Below, piece by piece: positions 55,038-63,705 of a DNA stretch of 64,000 nucleotides; the stretch's first letter is position 1, and each line of letters starts with the position of its first letter. The notes beneath the pieces were generated by a model, which had not been told where the DNA came from, made no database searches, and saw only the letters and a program-made list of their open reading frames with translations. The DNA lies in NCBI RefSeq assembly GCF_014679505.1, contig NZ_CP061474.1, positions 2,304,001-2,368,000 of the forward strand, in the 5' to 3' direction. The position numbers were made by a program, and so were the translations under genes. Source of the DNA: Geobacillus sp. 46C-IIa (lineage in GTDB: Bacteria > Bacillota > Bacilli > Bacillales > Anoxybacillaceae).

Positions 55038-55484
55038 CTATGTGCGGCAGCCGCAGCCTCCGCCGCTCCCGCAACCAACGGAACAGCCAGCCGACAAAAA
55101 ATACGGATTCCCGGTGGGCACTTTCACGTGTTCCGATACGGCCTTGCCGATCAGCACGCTAATGTCGTCGAGCAGCTGCTGCAGCGCCTTTTCCGCCTCT
55201 TTAAAGGCGGCGACCGTTTCATGCAAGTCAAGCTCCCGTTTCGCTTCGCGCACTTCTTTCATCACATCGCGGTAATCGGGATGGTATTTGCCGAAGCGCT
55301 GCACTTCCTCGTACCGTTCCTTCAGCTTGACGAAGCGGGCGATCAGCTGCTGGGCGCGGCGGTCTTGCTTGAGCCGCCAAAACGCGCGGCGATAGTCGTC
55401 CGCTACGTCTGATTCTACAACCATGTTCGCTAATGCTTCTGCTTTATCCAAAATCTCGATGCGCTCGAGAGTAGCAATCCTCAC
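55038..55484 (-). CDS. ylbF: YlbF (RicF), Y-complex / RicAFT subunit
   Basis: RicF forms a complex with RicA (YmcA) and RicT (YaaT) that adjusts RNase Y specificity and affects competence, biofilm and sporulation. The 148-residue product has the helical core RFGKYHPDYRDVMKEVREAK and ELDLHETVAAFKEAEKALQQ, then VSEHVKVPTGNPYF and a Cys-rich tail, CSVGCGSGGGCGC, linked to [4Fe-4S] binding. The start is GTG 55484, eight bases after GGAGGTG. Confidence 0.92.
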   Translation of the reverse strand: MRIATLERIEILDKAEALANMVVESDVADDYRRAFWRLKQDRRAQQLIARFVKLKERYEEVQRFGKYHPDYRDVMKEVREAKRELDLHETVAAFKEAEKALQQLLDDISVLIGKAVSEHVKVPTGNPYFLSAGCSVGCGSGGGCGCRT

Positions 55485-55565
55485 AAATATGGCACCTCCA
55501 TCATTCATCATACCATGAATGACGGAAAAATGGAAACAGAAGAGATGAGACGAGGAAAGCATGGC

Positions 55566-55613
55566 AAAAAAGGCTATCCGAAAGCCGGAAAGGCTTTATC
55601 GGATAGCCTTTTT
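55566..55613. terminator. Bidirectional terminator downstream of the secreted-protein gene
   Basis: Arms AAAAAGGCTATCCGA and complement enclose an inner AAAGCC/GGCTTT hairpin, forming a long nested stem with T5 on both strands. Confidence 0.8.
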
Positions 55614-55719
55614 AGCGAACTGCCGATCCCGCAGTGCCACCTTACCTATGCCAGCGCGCTGGCGCGGATATTCGAGCGCCTTGTATATGTTTAGTGGGCG
55701 GCAGACTGCACAGGCCTCT

Positions 55720-56085
55720 TTATGGAATCTCGACGTCAAACTCATGTGCCATGCCAGTCATCTTTCCATCGTTATAGGCGAGCTCAAGACGAATGACATG
55801 CTTTCCGCTTGGCAGACCGCGCACGACAAAGGCGGCTGTATACACTTCCGTCATCTTTTGCCCGTTGATATACACGTTAATGTGCCCGCCGCCGTTCCCT
55901 TTGCGAAACGGAAATTGAGCGGCAAAACACTCAATGAAGACGTCGTTCCCTTTCACCTCATGCTTTACTTCGAGCAACCCGGCTGCCGATGATGCATGAG
56001 GGGTGGCCGCCGTTGCGGCCGTCCGGCCGATCGCAGGCATCAATAACAGTATAGCACATCCGAGCCATACAATCCATCTCAGCAA
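55720..56085 (-). CDS. Secreted small beta-rich protein of unknown function
   Basis: The product of about 121 residues has an N-terminal signal peptide (WIVWLGCAILLLMPAIG, then Ala-rich) and a beta-rich domain with GGHINVYINGQKMTEVYTAA, VRGLPSGKHVIRLELAYNDG and AHEFDVEIP. This resembles the Ig-like folds of FixH/YtkA-type metal-chaperone or cupredoxin-like proteins, but no clear metal ligand set is visible. By ribosome-binding-site spacing TTG 56085 is best; ATG 56091 is also possible. It is an insertion between ylbE and ylbF relative to B. subtilis. Confidence 0.7.
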   Translation of the reverse strand: MLRWIVWLGCAILLLMPAIGRTAATAATPHASSAAGLLEVKHEVKGNDVFIECFAAQFPFRKGNGGGHINVYINGQKMTEVYTAAFVVRGLPSGKHVIRLELAYNDGKMTGMAHEFDVEIP

Positions 56086-56131
56086 AGACATCACTCCCTT
56101 TCAAGGCTAGTCTTTGCCGTTTGCCGCCAAA

Positions 56132-56365
56132 TTAATCGCGCAACGCTTTAAACATTTGCCACATGAGCGAGGCCATTTGCAGCGACTGAGCCATTTTTTC
56201 TACCTTATCGGGGATTGTTTGCTCATAATGGCGCAAGGCGGCCAACTGAAACGCCGACAGCTCATGCGGGCGGCGGGCAAGCAGCCGATACCAGCGCGGC
56301 TGTTCGCGCAAAAACGCACGCAACATCGGGTTTGCCTGCACATATTGCCATACGTCCTTTCTCAT
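56132..56365 (-). CDS. ylbE: YlbE-like protein
   Basis: The 77-residue product (MRKDVWQYVQANPMLRAFLR) has the YlbE blocks EQPRWYRLLARRPHELSAFQ and ALRHYEQTIPDKVEKMAQSL. Function unknown. Start ATG 56365 follows AAGGGTGGTGG. It is 12 bases downstream of ylbD. Confidence 0.85.
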   Translation of the reverse strand: MRKDVWQYVQANPMLRAFLREQPRWYRLLARRPHELSAFQLAALRHYEQTIPDKVEKMAQSLQMASLMWQMFKALRD

Positions 56366-56377
56366 CGCCACCACCCT

Positions 56378-56761
56378 TTAGTCTTTGCGGAACGAAAACG
56401 GATGCTCCTCTTTGTTTGGGCGCTGCAAGTCAGCCCCTTGAAATTCAGAAAGAATGCGTTGGATCGCGGTGATCGCCTGTTGGACGTTCGCCAAATGTTT
56501 TTGCACTTCTGCCGCATCAAGCTGCCCGAGCATTGCAGCCAGCTTATCAAGCCATTTGTTTGTTCCTTTTTCTTCCTCTTTCTTCTTACCGCTTGCTTCG
56601 CGATACGAATCCCATATTTCATCGTCTTCCCCGAACAAATACCAATCCTCGTACACTTGCTTCCACGTCTTTTTGCCGCTGCGCACCTCTTGGACGATTT
56701 TTGGGTGTTTTTTCACAAACTGTTTGAATTGTTCAACCGAAGGATGCAGAGGCTTGGCCAT
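56378..56761 (-). CDS. ylbD: YlbD spore coat protein family
   Basis: The 127-residue product has the conserved PLHPSVEQFKQFVKKHPKIV and WKQVYEDWYLFGEDDEIWDS N-terminal region and a Lys/Glu-rich C-terminal half with a predicted helical KHLANVQQAITAIQRILSEF. YlbD is reported as a spore coat protein. Start ATG 56761 (MAKPLHPSVEQF) follows GGGATGAG and matches B. subtilis; an ATG at 56803 would add 14 residues. Confidence 0.87.
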   Translation of the reverse strand: MAKPLHPSVEQFKQFVKKHPKIVQEVRSGKKTWKQVYEDWYLFGEDDEIWDSYREASGKKKEEEKGTNKWLDKLAAMLGQLDAAEVQKHLANVQQAITAIQRILSEFQGADLQRPNKEEHPFSFRKD

Positions 56762-56841
56762 GGCGGTTCTCATCCCTTTCATCCACTCATGCCTATCTGC
56801 CATATCATATCGCGCCCAGCAAGCGAAGGTGCGCCCAATTT

Positions 56842-57849
56842 TTACAGCGGGGTAAAGAAGTTTTGCGTGTAATACCCATCATAGACGCCAACGCCGAGGT
56901 GGGTGAATTCCTCGTTTAGCATAATTTCCCGATGTTTCTCACTGTTCAGCCATCCAGCGGTCGCCTCTACACCATCCACCTGGTGGGCAGCGATATTTTC
57001 CCCAGCCAATTGGAAAGAAACGTTCAACGCGCCGAGCCGTTTGGACAAATCGCCGTATTGCGGCGACTCGTGGGAGAAAAACCGATGGTCATGCATATCC
57101 CGGCTATGCTTGGCGGCGGCAGCAGCCGCTTTGCTATCCCAAATAAGAGGAGGGAGTCCATGGCGACGGCGGATCAAATTCGTCCAGTCAAAAATTTGTT
57201 TCGCATTGGCCTCATCAACCTTTCGTTGCCCTTCTTCCGACAAAGAGGCGGCCGCGGGCAGGCGGCCGCGGTAAACAAGCTCGTACGGCCGCAGCTTAAC
57301 GAACGTTTCCGCGTCCATCAGGCGAACGGCCGCCACGCTTCCGGTAAACCGGTCGATGTACAGCTGAGCATACGCATCGCCGACTTTGACGACCGGCCTT
57401 GACGAGTAGTCTTGTTCAGACAGCTCAAACCGGTATGTTCCACTGCTTAGCTTAATTTCAACGTTCGATAAGACCGGCATTGTTTGGAAAATCGTCTGCA
57501 GGCGCTGACCTACCGCAAACGGCTCGACGTTCACCTTTTCTCCGCCGACCAAAGCGGTGACGACCTTGCCCCGAAGCACGCCGATTTGCACGTACGATTC
57601 AGGACGGCGGCTGTACACCCACCAATCATAACCATAGGCGGATGGGTCGATCCGATCTGGCGCACCGAGCTGTTTTTCCGCCTCTTGCGCCGGTTGGCCG
57701 ATTAAGGCGACGATGCCAGCGGTCGCCTTTGGCTCTTTCAGCAAGTAGCCGTCTGTCTTCGGTTGCTCCGGAGGGCTTGGCGGCGGCGGACTCGGTGCGA
57801 AGTAATAAAACCCAATCAGGAATAACAAAAAAAGGAAGAACCATTTCAC
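56842..57849 (-). CDS. ylbC: CAP-domain secreted protein YlbC
   Basis: The 335-residue product has an N-terminal hydrophobic signal or anchor (FFLFLLFLIGFYYFAP), a Pro-rich linker, a CAP-associated domain with internal repeats near residues 45-200, and a C-terminal CAP/SCP domain (FDWTNLIRRRHGLPPLIWDS, AAKHSRDMHDHRFFSHESPQ, AGENIAAHQ, LNEEFTHLGVGVY). The first codon is GTG 57849 after GGGAG. Confidence 0.9.
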   Translation of the reverse strand: MKWFFLFLLFLIGFYYFAPSPPPPSPPEQPKTDGYLLKEPKATAGIVALIGQPAQEAEKQLGAPDRIDPSAYGYDWWVYSRRPESYVQIGVLRGKVVTALVGGEKVNVEPFAVGQRLQTIFQTMPVLSNVEIKLSSGTYRFELSEQDYSSRPVVKVGDAYAQLYIDRFTGSVAAVRLMDAETFVKLRPYELVYRGRLPAAASLSEEGQRKVDEANAKQIFDWTNLIRRRHGLPPLIWDSKAAAAAAKHSRDMHDHRFFSHESPQYGDLSKRLGALNVSFQLAGENIAAHQVDGVEATAGWLNSEKHREIMLNEEFTHLGVGVYDGYYTQNFFTPL

Positions 57850-57910
57850 GCAGCAACTCCCGCTTTCTACACAATATCCTTACTGCCATTATAGCCGTTT
57901 TTCAAAGACA

Positions 57911-57943
57911 AAAAAAAGAGGACGCCCAAAAAGAGCGTCTTAT
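57911..57943 (-). terminator. Terminator after ylbB
   Basis: Arms GACGC/GCGTC extended by imperfect pairs, then CTCTTTTTTTT on the minus strand, just after the ylbB stop. Confidence 0.65.
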
Positions 57944-57976
57944 CCGGTGAAAAGAAGGCACGTCTTGCCCGTTTGG

Positions 57977-58402
57977 TTAATGGACGGTATGTTGTTCGGA
58001 AATCTCGCTCAGCGCACGGCCGGCGCTTTCGTCGGAATAGCGGTTCGTCGCTAAATCACCGAGCGCCACAATGCCGACTAAACGGCCATTTTCAACAACT
58101 GGAAGGCGGCGAATTTGATGGCGCGCCATCACGTCTGCCGCCTTTTGCACCGAATCGTCCGGAGACAGCGTCACAAGATCGCGGCTCATTACTTCCGTCA
58201 CTGCCGTCGAGCCGGGGTGCTTTTCCGCCATACCGCGCACGACTAAATCGCGATCTGTAATCATCCCAACAAGACGGCCATCATCGACGATCGGAATGGC
58301 GCCAACATTAAATTCACGCATTTTCACCGCCACTTCGTAAATGTTGTCGAGCGGAGTGCAATATTGCACATCGGTGGACATGACGTCCCGTACTGTTTGC
58401 AT
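57977..58402 (-). CDS. ylbB: Two-CBS-domain protein YlbB
   Basis: The 141-residue product is two tandem CBS domains (VRDVMSTDVQYCTPLDNIYE ... GRLVGMITDRDLVVRGMA and VTEVMSRDLVTLSPDDSVQK ... GRLVGIVALGDLATN). CBS pairs bind adenine nucleotides; the partner is unknown. Start ATG 58402 follows AAGGAGAG. Confidence 0.9.
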   Translation of the reverse strand: MQTVRDVMSTDVQYCTPLDNIYEVAVKMREFNVGAIPIVDDGRLVGMITDRDLVVRGMAEKHPGSTAVTEVMSRDLVTLSPDDSVQKAADVMARHQIRRLPVVENGRLVGIVALGDLATNRYSDESAGRALSEISEQHTVH

Positions 58403-58576
58403 GGTCCGTCTCTCCTTTCTGTTTGTTATTGTGCGCGTCGTAGCGAGAAAAATACACGCAAAACGGAAACAATGGGAAACAATTCGTTGAAAAGCAAACC
58501 GTTTTCGTACTATTATAAATGAGGGGATAATTTCCGTTTTCGCGCTTTCCATACTGCGTTGTTAGGAGGAAGAAAG

Positions 58577-58936
58577 ATGAAATTTGAAAATAGCGGACTG
58601 GAAAATCAGACGGTTGAACTGTCCCGCCTTGATGACATTATGGAGCGGCTCGGTTTTGTGCGCGCGGCGCAATGGGATTATGAACGAGTCACGTACGACC
58701 GGAAATACGTTATTAAGGAAGGGACATACTATTTGCGCGTTCAAGGGTATGCGGTCGAGGGGGATGTCGATTCGCGTTATGCCCTTATCAAGCTGCTCAC
58801 GCCGATTTTAGGGAAACATTATTACCCGCATGGCGTCGAATACGGCGAGGGCGAGCATTTTCCATCTTCTCTTGTCAGCCAGTGCCAAAAAGTATTATCA
58901 CAAATCAAAAGCGAACTCGAGAACATTAAAGAATAA
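58577..58936 (+). CDS. YugN-like family protein
   Basis: The 119-residue product (MKFENSGLENQTVELSRLDD) has the conserved QWDYERVTYDRKYVIKEGTY, LLTPILGKHYYPHGVEYGEG and FPSSLVSQCQKVL blocks of YugN-like proteins. Function unknown. Start ATG 58577 follows TAGGAGGAAG. It is a plus-strand gene among minus-strand ones, and yugN is at another locus in B. subtilis. Confidence 0.85.
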   Translation: MKFENSGLENQTVELSRLDDIMERLGFVRAAQWDYERVTYDRKYVIKEGTYYLRVQGYAVEGDVDSRYALIKLLTPILGKHYYPHGVEYGEGEHFPSSLVSQCQKVLSQIKSELENIKE

Positions 58937-58938
58937 TG

Positions 58939-58975
58939 AAAAAACGCATGAGAGCTCGTTTCTCATGCGTTTTTT
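58939..58975. terminator. Bidirectional terminator between the yugN-like and Asp23-like genes
   Basis: Fifteen-bp arms AAAAAACGCATGAGA and complement with a seven-base loop and T6 on both strands. Confidence 0.9.
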
Positions 58976-59267
58976 ACGGCATGACAAGCCGCTTGACCAT
59001 GACATCGATGGCCTCAGCCGCATACGGCGTCATAGCGGCAATCTCCTCGGCAATTTGCTGCTGCAGCCCGCGGCAAACAGCGAGCACCGGCGCCCCATAC
59101 CGGATCGACAGCTTCACGGTGATGCGGCATCGGCCGTTTTGGGAGACAACTACAAACACATCGCAGTCATCGAGAACAACCTCTTCCCACTCACGCACAC
59201 ACATCATGACAACCGTCAGCAGCGTCGCTTCCACAGCGCTTCGCTTCCGGTATCGGAACGTATTCAC
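58974..59267 (-). CDS. Asp23/Gls24-like small protein
   Basis: The 97-residue product has an alkaline-shock-protein-like C-terminal half: CRITVKLSIRYGAPVLAVCR, LQQQIAEEIAAMTPYAAEAI, DVMVKRLVM. The N-terminal part is Cys- and Val-rich. I assign the family by pattern only. The first codon is GTG 59267, six bases after GGGGGAG. It lies near the ylbA position of B. subtilis but I cannot confirm orthology. Confidence 0.65.
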   Translation of the reverse strand: MNTFRYRKRSAVEATLLTVVMMCVREWEEVVLDDCDVFVVVSQNGRCRITVKLSIRYGAPVLAVCRGLQQQIAEEIAAMTPYAAEAIDVMVKRLVMP

Positions 59268-59342
59268 CGCACACTCCCCCCGCTGCGCATTCTCTGCTTA
59301 TGTTATGCTATGCAGCGCCGGCGGCCGATGCTACCCGATTGG

Positions 59343-59798
59343 CTAAAAACCGAATACTGCTTTAATGAGCGAGGTCGTCTGTCCCCCCGGGTAAAGCACG
59401 TAAAGCAGGCAATATACAACAACCCCAGTTGAGGCGCTGCCAAACCAAATGATGCTTGTCACCGGACCGAGACGGCGGTGGCGGGCTCGCTGATCTTTTA
59501 ATCCGGTCCAAATCGTCACGAGACCAAACACCGCCCCCACCGTCGCTAAAACAATATGGAAAATGAGGAATGCTGTATAATACAACTTGATGTCCTCCGG
59601 TCCGCCAAAACTCGTATTGCCAATAAACAACGTCCGCGACATATAAATGACAAAAAACAAAAGCGCAAAGGCGGCAGCGGTCAACATCACCTTTTTGTGC
59701 GCTTCCGTCCGCCTGCGGCCAATCAAGTACCAGCCGTAGGCGACAAGCAAAGCACTGATCACAATGCAACTCGTGCTGATCGTCGGTAAAATTGCCAT
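59343..59798 (-). CDS. ctaM: DUF420 membrane protein, CtaM-like oxidase maturation factor
   Basis: The 151-residue product has four transmembrane segments and the DUF420 motifs ISALLVAYGWYLIGRRRTEA, AHKKVMLTAAAFALLFF, RTLFIGNTSFGGPEDIKLYY and LIFHIVLATVGAVFG, with conserved His in AHKK and FH. CtaM of Staphylococcus aureus is required for aa3-type oxidase activity; the Bacillus member is YozB. Lying next to ctaG supports a caa3 assembly role. Confidence 0.88.
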   Translation of the reverse strand: MAILPTISTSCIVISALLVAYGWYLIGRRRTEAHKKVMLTAAAFALLFFVIYMSRTLFIGNTSFGGPEDIKLYYTAFLIFHIVLATVGAVFGLVTIWTGLKDQRARHRRLGPVTSIIWFGSASTGVVVYCLLYVLYPGGQTTSLIKAVFGF

Positions 59799-59848
59799 AG
59801 CTTCTCTCCCTTTCCTTCGTCTCTTTACGATTTACGATGGATGGCGCC

Positions 59849-60751
59849 TTACAGTTTCGTCGGCCGCGGTGCCATATCCATGCTCGGTTCTTTTTCCCGT
59901 TCTTTCCGATACCACTCGCTAAAAATAAAGAACAACATAACCCCGTATATAATTTCTTGAATAACTTTCATCAATACCCCGCCGAGCTGCTGATCATGAA
60001 GCGGGGACATCGACAAAAACATTTGCGGTCCGGTCAAGTCAAGCGAAGCTAATATTCCTGACGGGACGCAAAGCGCCAACCCAGTCATCCATGCTTCCGG
60101 ATCCGTGTACGTCTCATACAGCGGAGTGCCGGCGAAAATAATGAGCGCACAGGCCGGTGTGAGCAGCATGCCGTCGGCAAAAATATAGCCCATTTTTTTT
60201 AACCCGGATAATGTCGTCCATCCGGAAAGTTTATTCACAAGCGGCCACCACATGAAGAAGGCTGCAATGAAAATGGCTGTTGTGACAGACGCATGCAAAA
60301 ACATGTTCGTTTTCACGACGTCAAAAACCATTGGGACGTGGTACAAAGAAAATAACCCATTAAACAAAAGCAAAGACACAATCGGCTTTGTCAACAGCTG
60401 AAACGAACGGCGCACCACTGCAATCCGGAACATCCGCTCATAAAACAGCTCCGGAATCCCTAAAATAAAGCATTGCGGCACCGTTAAGTAAAGCAGCGCC
60501 ATTTGCACCATGTGAGCGGTGAACGTCAAATGGCCCATCAAATCAAGCGGAGAGCCTTTGCATACGTAAAGAAGCACTATTCCTGTCAAAAAGTACGCTT
60601 TTTGTTTTCTCGAAACGGGGGCATCAAGGCCAAACCGCTGCCGCCACGGTCCGGTGACTCCGAGATACAACAAAGCAACAGCCGCCAACGCCAACAGAAA
60701 AAACGGACTCCAAAGCGCAACTGGACCAAACATTTGCAGCGATTGAAACAT
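59849..60751 (-). CDS. ctaG: CtaG, caa3 oxidase copper-site assembly membrane protein
   Basis: The 300-residue product has seven to eight transmembrane segments and the caa3_CtaG pattern (GSPLDLMGHLTFTAHMVQMA, LFSLYHVPMVFD, WWPLVNKLSG, SMSPLHDQQLGGVLMKV) with conserved His residues. In B. subtilis CtaG is needed for active caa3 oxidase, probably at CuB. Start ATG 60751 follows AGGAGGGA. Confidence 0.92.
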   Translation of the reverse strand: MFQSLQMFGPVALWSPFFLLALAAVALLYLGVTGPWRQRFGLDAPVSRKQKAYFLTGIVLLYVCKGSPLDLMGHLTFTAHMVQMALLYLTVPQCFILGIPELFYERMFRIAVVRRSFQLLTKPIVSLLLFNGLFSLYHVPMVFDVVKTNMFLHASVTTAIFIAAFFMWWPLVNKLSGWTTLSGLKKMGYIFADGMLLTPACALIIFAGTPLYETYTDPEAWMTGLALCVPSGILASLDLTGPQMFLSMSPLHDQQLGGVLMKVIQEIIYGVMLFFIFSEWYRKEREKEPSMDMAPRPTKL

Positions 60752-60814
60752 AGAAATTCCCTCCTGCTTTGTCCTTTTCTCATTATACTACATGCAGCAC
60801 CCGAAGAGCTATGG

Positions 60815-60851
60815 AAAAAGGGGAAACCGGTATCTGCACCGATTCCCCCTT
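60815..60851 (-). terminator. Terminator after ctaF
   Basis: On the minus strand AAGGGGGAATCGGT pairs with ACCGGTTTCCCCTT and is followed by TTTCC. It ends the ctaCDEF unit before ctaG. Confidence 0.75.
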
Positions 60852-60855
60852 GTGT

Positions 60856-61188
60856 TTACCACCAAATGACCGTCGAAAACGCCCAAACGAGCAGCAACAT
60901 GACAAGCACACCGCCGTACATAAACATCGATGGAAATTCATGCCCTTTATGACTCATATGCATAAAATAGTACAACTGAAACGCCACTTGCACGCCAGCT
61001 AAAAGCAAAATAAACGGAATGACAAACCAATGGGAAAACTCTTCATAACCGACCGCGGCAAAGGCAATGAGCGTCAATAAAATCATCAGCACAAAGGCAA
61101 TCACTTGATGACGCATTTCTTCCGCATTTTTCCGGCGGCGATATGCTAAGTCGATGCGCTCATTTCCTGAATTCGTTTGGTTCGCCAT
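60856..61188 (-). CDS. ctaF: Cytochrome caa3 oxidase subunit IV
   Basis: The 110-residue product has three transmembrane segments and the COX4_pro pattern (RHQVIAFVLMILLTLIAFAA, VIPFILLLAGVQVAFQLYYF, HMSHKGHEFPSMFMYGGVLV). It stabilises the oxidase. It starts four bases after the ctaE stop. Confidence 0.93.
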   Translation of the reverse strand: MANQTNSGNERIDLAYRRRKNAEEMRHQVIAFVLMILLTLIAFAAVGYEEFSHWFVIPFILLLAGVQVAFQLYYFMHMSHKGHEFPSMFMYGGVLVMLLLVWAFSTVIWW

Positions 61189-61192
61189 ACGT

Positions 61193-61813
61193 TCACCCCA
61201 CCATTCCCATTAAATATACGACGGTAAAAATGAACACCCAGACGACGTCGATAAAGTGCCAATAAAGGCTCGCGACGTAAAACTTCGGGGCATTATATAA
61301 GTTTAACCCGCGCTTGGCATTGCGAATCATCAATGTTAAAATCCAAAGCAACCCAAACGCAACGTGGGCGCCGTGCGTGCCGACGAGCGTGTAAAAGGCG
61401 GACGCGAAGGCGCTCGTCGTAAACTTATGGCCTTCATGAACATACTCATAAAACTCATAAATTTCCAAGGCCAAAAACCCAGCGCCAAGCAGCACAGTAA
61501 TGCCAAACCAAAGCTGCATTTTTTGAAAATCAAAGTTTTTCATATGATAAATGGCGTAAACGCTCGTTAAACTGCTCGTTAACAGAAGCATCGTCGCCAT
61601 AAACACGATCGGCATTTGGAACAGCTCTTCCGCGGAAGGGCCGCCGTTCGTTTTGTCTTTGAGCGCCAAATAGGTGGCGAAGAGAGAGGCGAACAGCACC
61701 GTCTCTCCGCCTAAAAAGAGCCAGAAACCGAGAAACTTGTTTTTCCCCTCAAGGGTGGCACGTTCCGGCGCCGCCGGGAACGTCTCGGCCGTCAGTTTTT
61801 CCTCCACGTGCAT
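61193..61813 (-). CDS. ctaE: Cytochrome caa3 oxidase subunit III
   Basis: The 206-residue product has five transmembrane segments with subunit III motifs: KNKFLGFWLFLGGETVLFAS, AFYTLVGTHGAHVAFGLLW and YWHFIDVVWVFIFTVVYLMG. The ATG overlaps the ctaD stop by one base (TGATG), so translation is coupled. Confidence 0.95.
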   Translation of the reverse strand: MHVEEKLTAETFPAAPERATLEGKNKFLGFWLFLGGETVLFASLFATYLALKDKTNGGPSAEELFQMPIVFMATMLLLTSSLTSVYAIYHMKNFDFQKMQLWFGITVLLGAGFLALEIYEFYEYVHEGHKFTTSAFASAFYTLVGTHGAHVAFGLLWILTLMIRNAKRGLNLYNAPKFYVASLYWHFIDVVWVFIFTVVYLMGMVG

Positions 61814-63684
61814 CAGGCGTTCGCCCCCTTCTTCTCAAGTTCAAGCACTTCCTCTTTATGAATGTGGAAGCCGTGATCATCAATCACCGAGCGCAAGAAC
61901 ATCGAACCGAGCGTAATGAGCAAGCCGAGAACGCCGACCGGCAAGCCCCAAGCCGCCTCTTGATGATACGTAAAACCGAATGCCGCGACAAACAAGCCAA
62001 ATGAAATGATAAACGGCAAGAATGATGAATTCGGCATATGAATATCGCCAAGCGGCTCGGCCGGCGTCAATTCTTTTTTGCCTTCCATTTTTTCAAGCCA
62101 GAAAGCGTCCAACCCGCGGACGAGCGGCAGTTGGGCAAAGTTGTACACCGGCGGCGGCGAAGCGATGGCCCATTCGAGCGTGCGGCCGTCCCCCCAAGCA
62201 TCGCCCGGCACTTTTTCGCCTTTTGCGGTCGTAATCACAATGTTAATGAGTAAAATGACCGTGGCGATCGCCATAAAGAACGCCCCAACCGTACTGATGA
62301 AGTTACCGGTCTCCAATCCTTGCCCCGGCAAGAATGTGAACACACGGCGCGGCATTCCCATTAGACCAAGAAAATGTTGGATAAAGAACGTCAAATGGAA
62401 GCCGATAAAGAACAGCCAGAACGTAATTTTGCCAAGCGTCTCATTCAGCATGCGGCCAAACATTTTCGGCCACCAGTAATGCGTGCCGGCAAGCAAGGCG
62501 AACGCAACCCCGCCGACAATGACGTAATGGAAGTGGGCGACGACGAAATAGCTGTCATGATACTGATAGTCAGCTGCTGCTGATGCCAACATAACGCCGG
62601 TCACCCCACCCATGACGAACGACGGGATGAAAGCGACCGCATAGTGCATCGGGGTCGTAAACTTGATGCTTCCGCCCCACATTGTAAACAGCCAGTTGAA
62701 AATTTTCACCCCTGTCGGAACGGCGATCGCCATCGTCGCGACGGCAAAGATGGCGTTCGCAATCGGCCCCATCCCGACCGTAAACATATGGTGCGCCCAT
62801 ACCATGAACCCTAAGAATGCGATCAATACCGTCGCAAACACCATCGACGAATAGCCGAACAGACGCTTTCGCGAGAACGTAGCGAAAATCTCAGAGAAAA
62901 TGCCGAACGCCGGCAATATAAGAATGTATACTTCCGGATGGCCGAACACCCAGAACAAGTGCTCCCAAATGATCGTATTGCCGCCGGCAGCTGGATTAAA
63001 GAAGTTGCCGCCAAACAGCCGATCCATCATCATGAAAATTAACGCCACAGTCAGCGGCGGAAACGCAAACAAAATGAGCGCCGACGTCACAAACGTCGCC
63101 CATGTGAACATCGGCATGCGCATAAACGTCATGCCCGGGGCGCGCATATTAATGATCGTAACAAGAAAGTTAATGCCACCTATTAACGTGCCTATGCCAG
63201 AAATTTGCAATCCGAGCGTGTAAAAGTCGACACCGTGGTGCGCTTTCGAATCGAGCGCCAACGACGCATACGACGTCCAACCGGCGTCAGGCGCTCCCCC
63301 TAAAAACCACGAACAGTTTAAAAACACTCCGCCGAAGAAAAAGAGCCAAAATCCTAGCGCGTTCAAGAACGGAAACGCGACGTCACGCGCACCGATTTGC
63401 AGCGGTACAACTGCGTTCATAAACGCGAAAATAAGCGGCATGGCAGCCAAGAAAATCATCGTCGTTCCATGCATCGTCAGCACTTCGTTGTACAAACCAC
63501 CGACAAGAAAATCATTGTTCGGCTTCGCGAGCTGAATCCGGATGAACAGCGCCTCAAGACCACCAAGCAGGAAGAAAAAGCCCCCAGCGATCAAATACAG
63601 ATGGGCGATCTTTTTATGGTCGACCGTCGTTAGGTAATCCCATAAAACGGCGCCAACACCCTTTTTGCGAGTGATTGTGCTCAC
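61813..63684 (-). CDS. ctaD: Cytochrome caa3 oxidase subunit I
   Basis: Subunit I carries heme a, heme a3 and CuB and pumps protons. The 623-residue product has the motifs NEVLTMHGTTMIF (heme a His), WVFGHPEVYILILPAFG (CuB His crosslinked to Tyr), VWAHHMFTVGMG (CuB His pair) and VAHFHYVIVGGVAF (heme a3 and heme a His), over at least 12 transmembrane segments plus a C-terminal extension. Cytochrome c oxidation is implied by the fused CtaC heme domain. Confidence 0.97.
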   Translation of the reverse strand: MSTITRKKGVGAVLWDYLTTVDHKKIAHLYLIAGGFFFLLGGLEALFIRIQLAKPNNDFLVGGLYNEVLTMHGTTMIFLAAMPLIFAFMNAVVPLQIGARDVAFPFLNALGFWLFFFGGVFLNCSWFLGGAPDAGWTSYASLALDSKAHHGVDFYTLGLQISGIGTLIGGINFLVTIINMRAPGMTFMRMPMFTWATFVTSALILFAFPPLTVALIFMMMDRLFGGNFFNPAAGGNTIIWEHLFWVFGHPEVYILILPAFGIFSEIFATFSRKRLFGYSSMVFATVLIAFLGFMVWAHHMFTVGMGPIANAIFAVATMAIAVPTGVKIFNWLFTMWGGSIKFTTPMHYAVAFIPSFVMGGVTGVMLASAAADYQYHDSYFVVAHFHYVIVGGVAFALLAGTHYWWPKMFGRMLNETLGKITFWLFFIGFHLTFFIQHFLGLMGMPRRVFTFLPGQGLETGNFISTVGAFFMAIATVILLINIVITTAKGEKVPGDAWGDGRTLEWAIASPPPVYNFAQLPLVRGLDAFWLEKMEGKKELTPAEPLGDIHMPNSSFLPFIISFGLFVAAFGFTYHQEAAWGLPVGVLGLLITLGSMFLRSVIDDHGFHIHKEEVLELEKKGANA

Positions 63685-63705
63685 AGTGAAACCTCCCTTT
63701 ACGCC

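Noticed and set aside
60781..60788. TATAAT box upstream of ctaG as a promoter
   Set aside because: No acceptable -35 at 16-18 bases and no extended -10.
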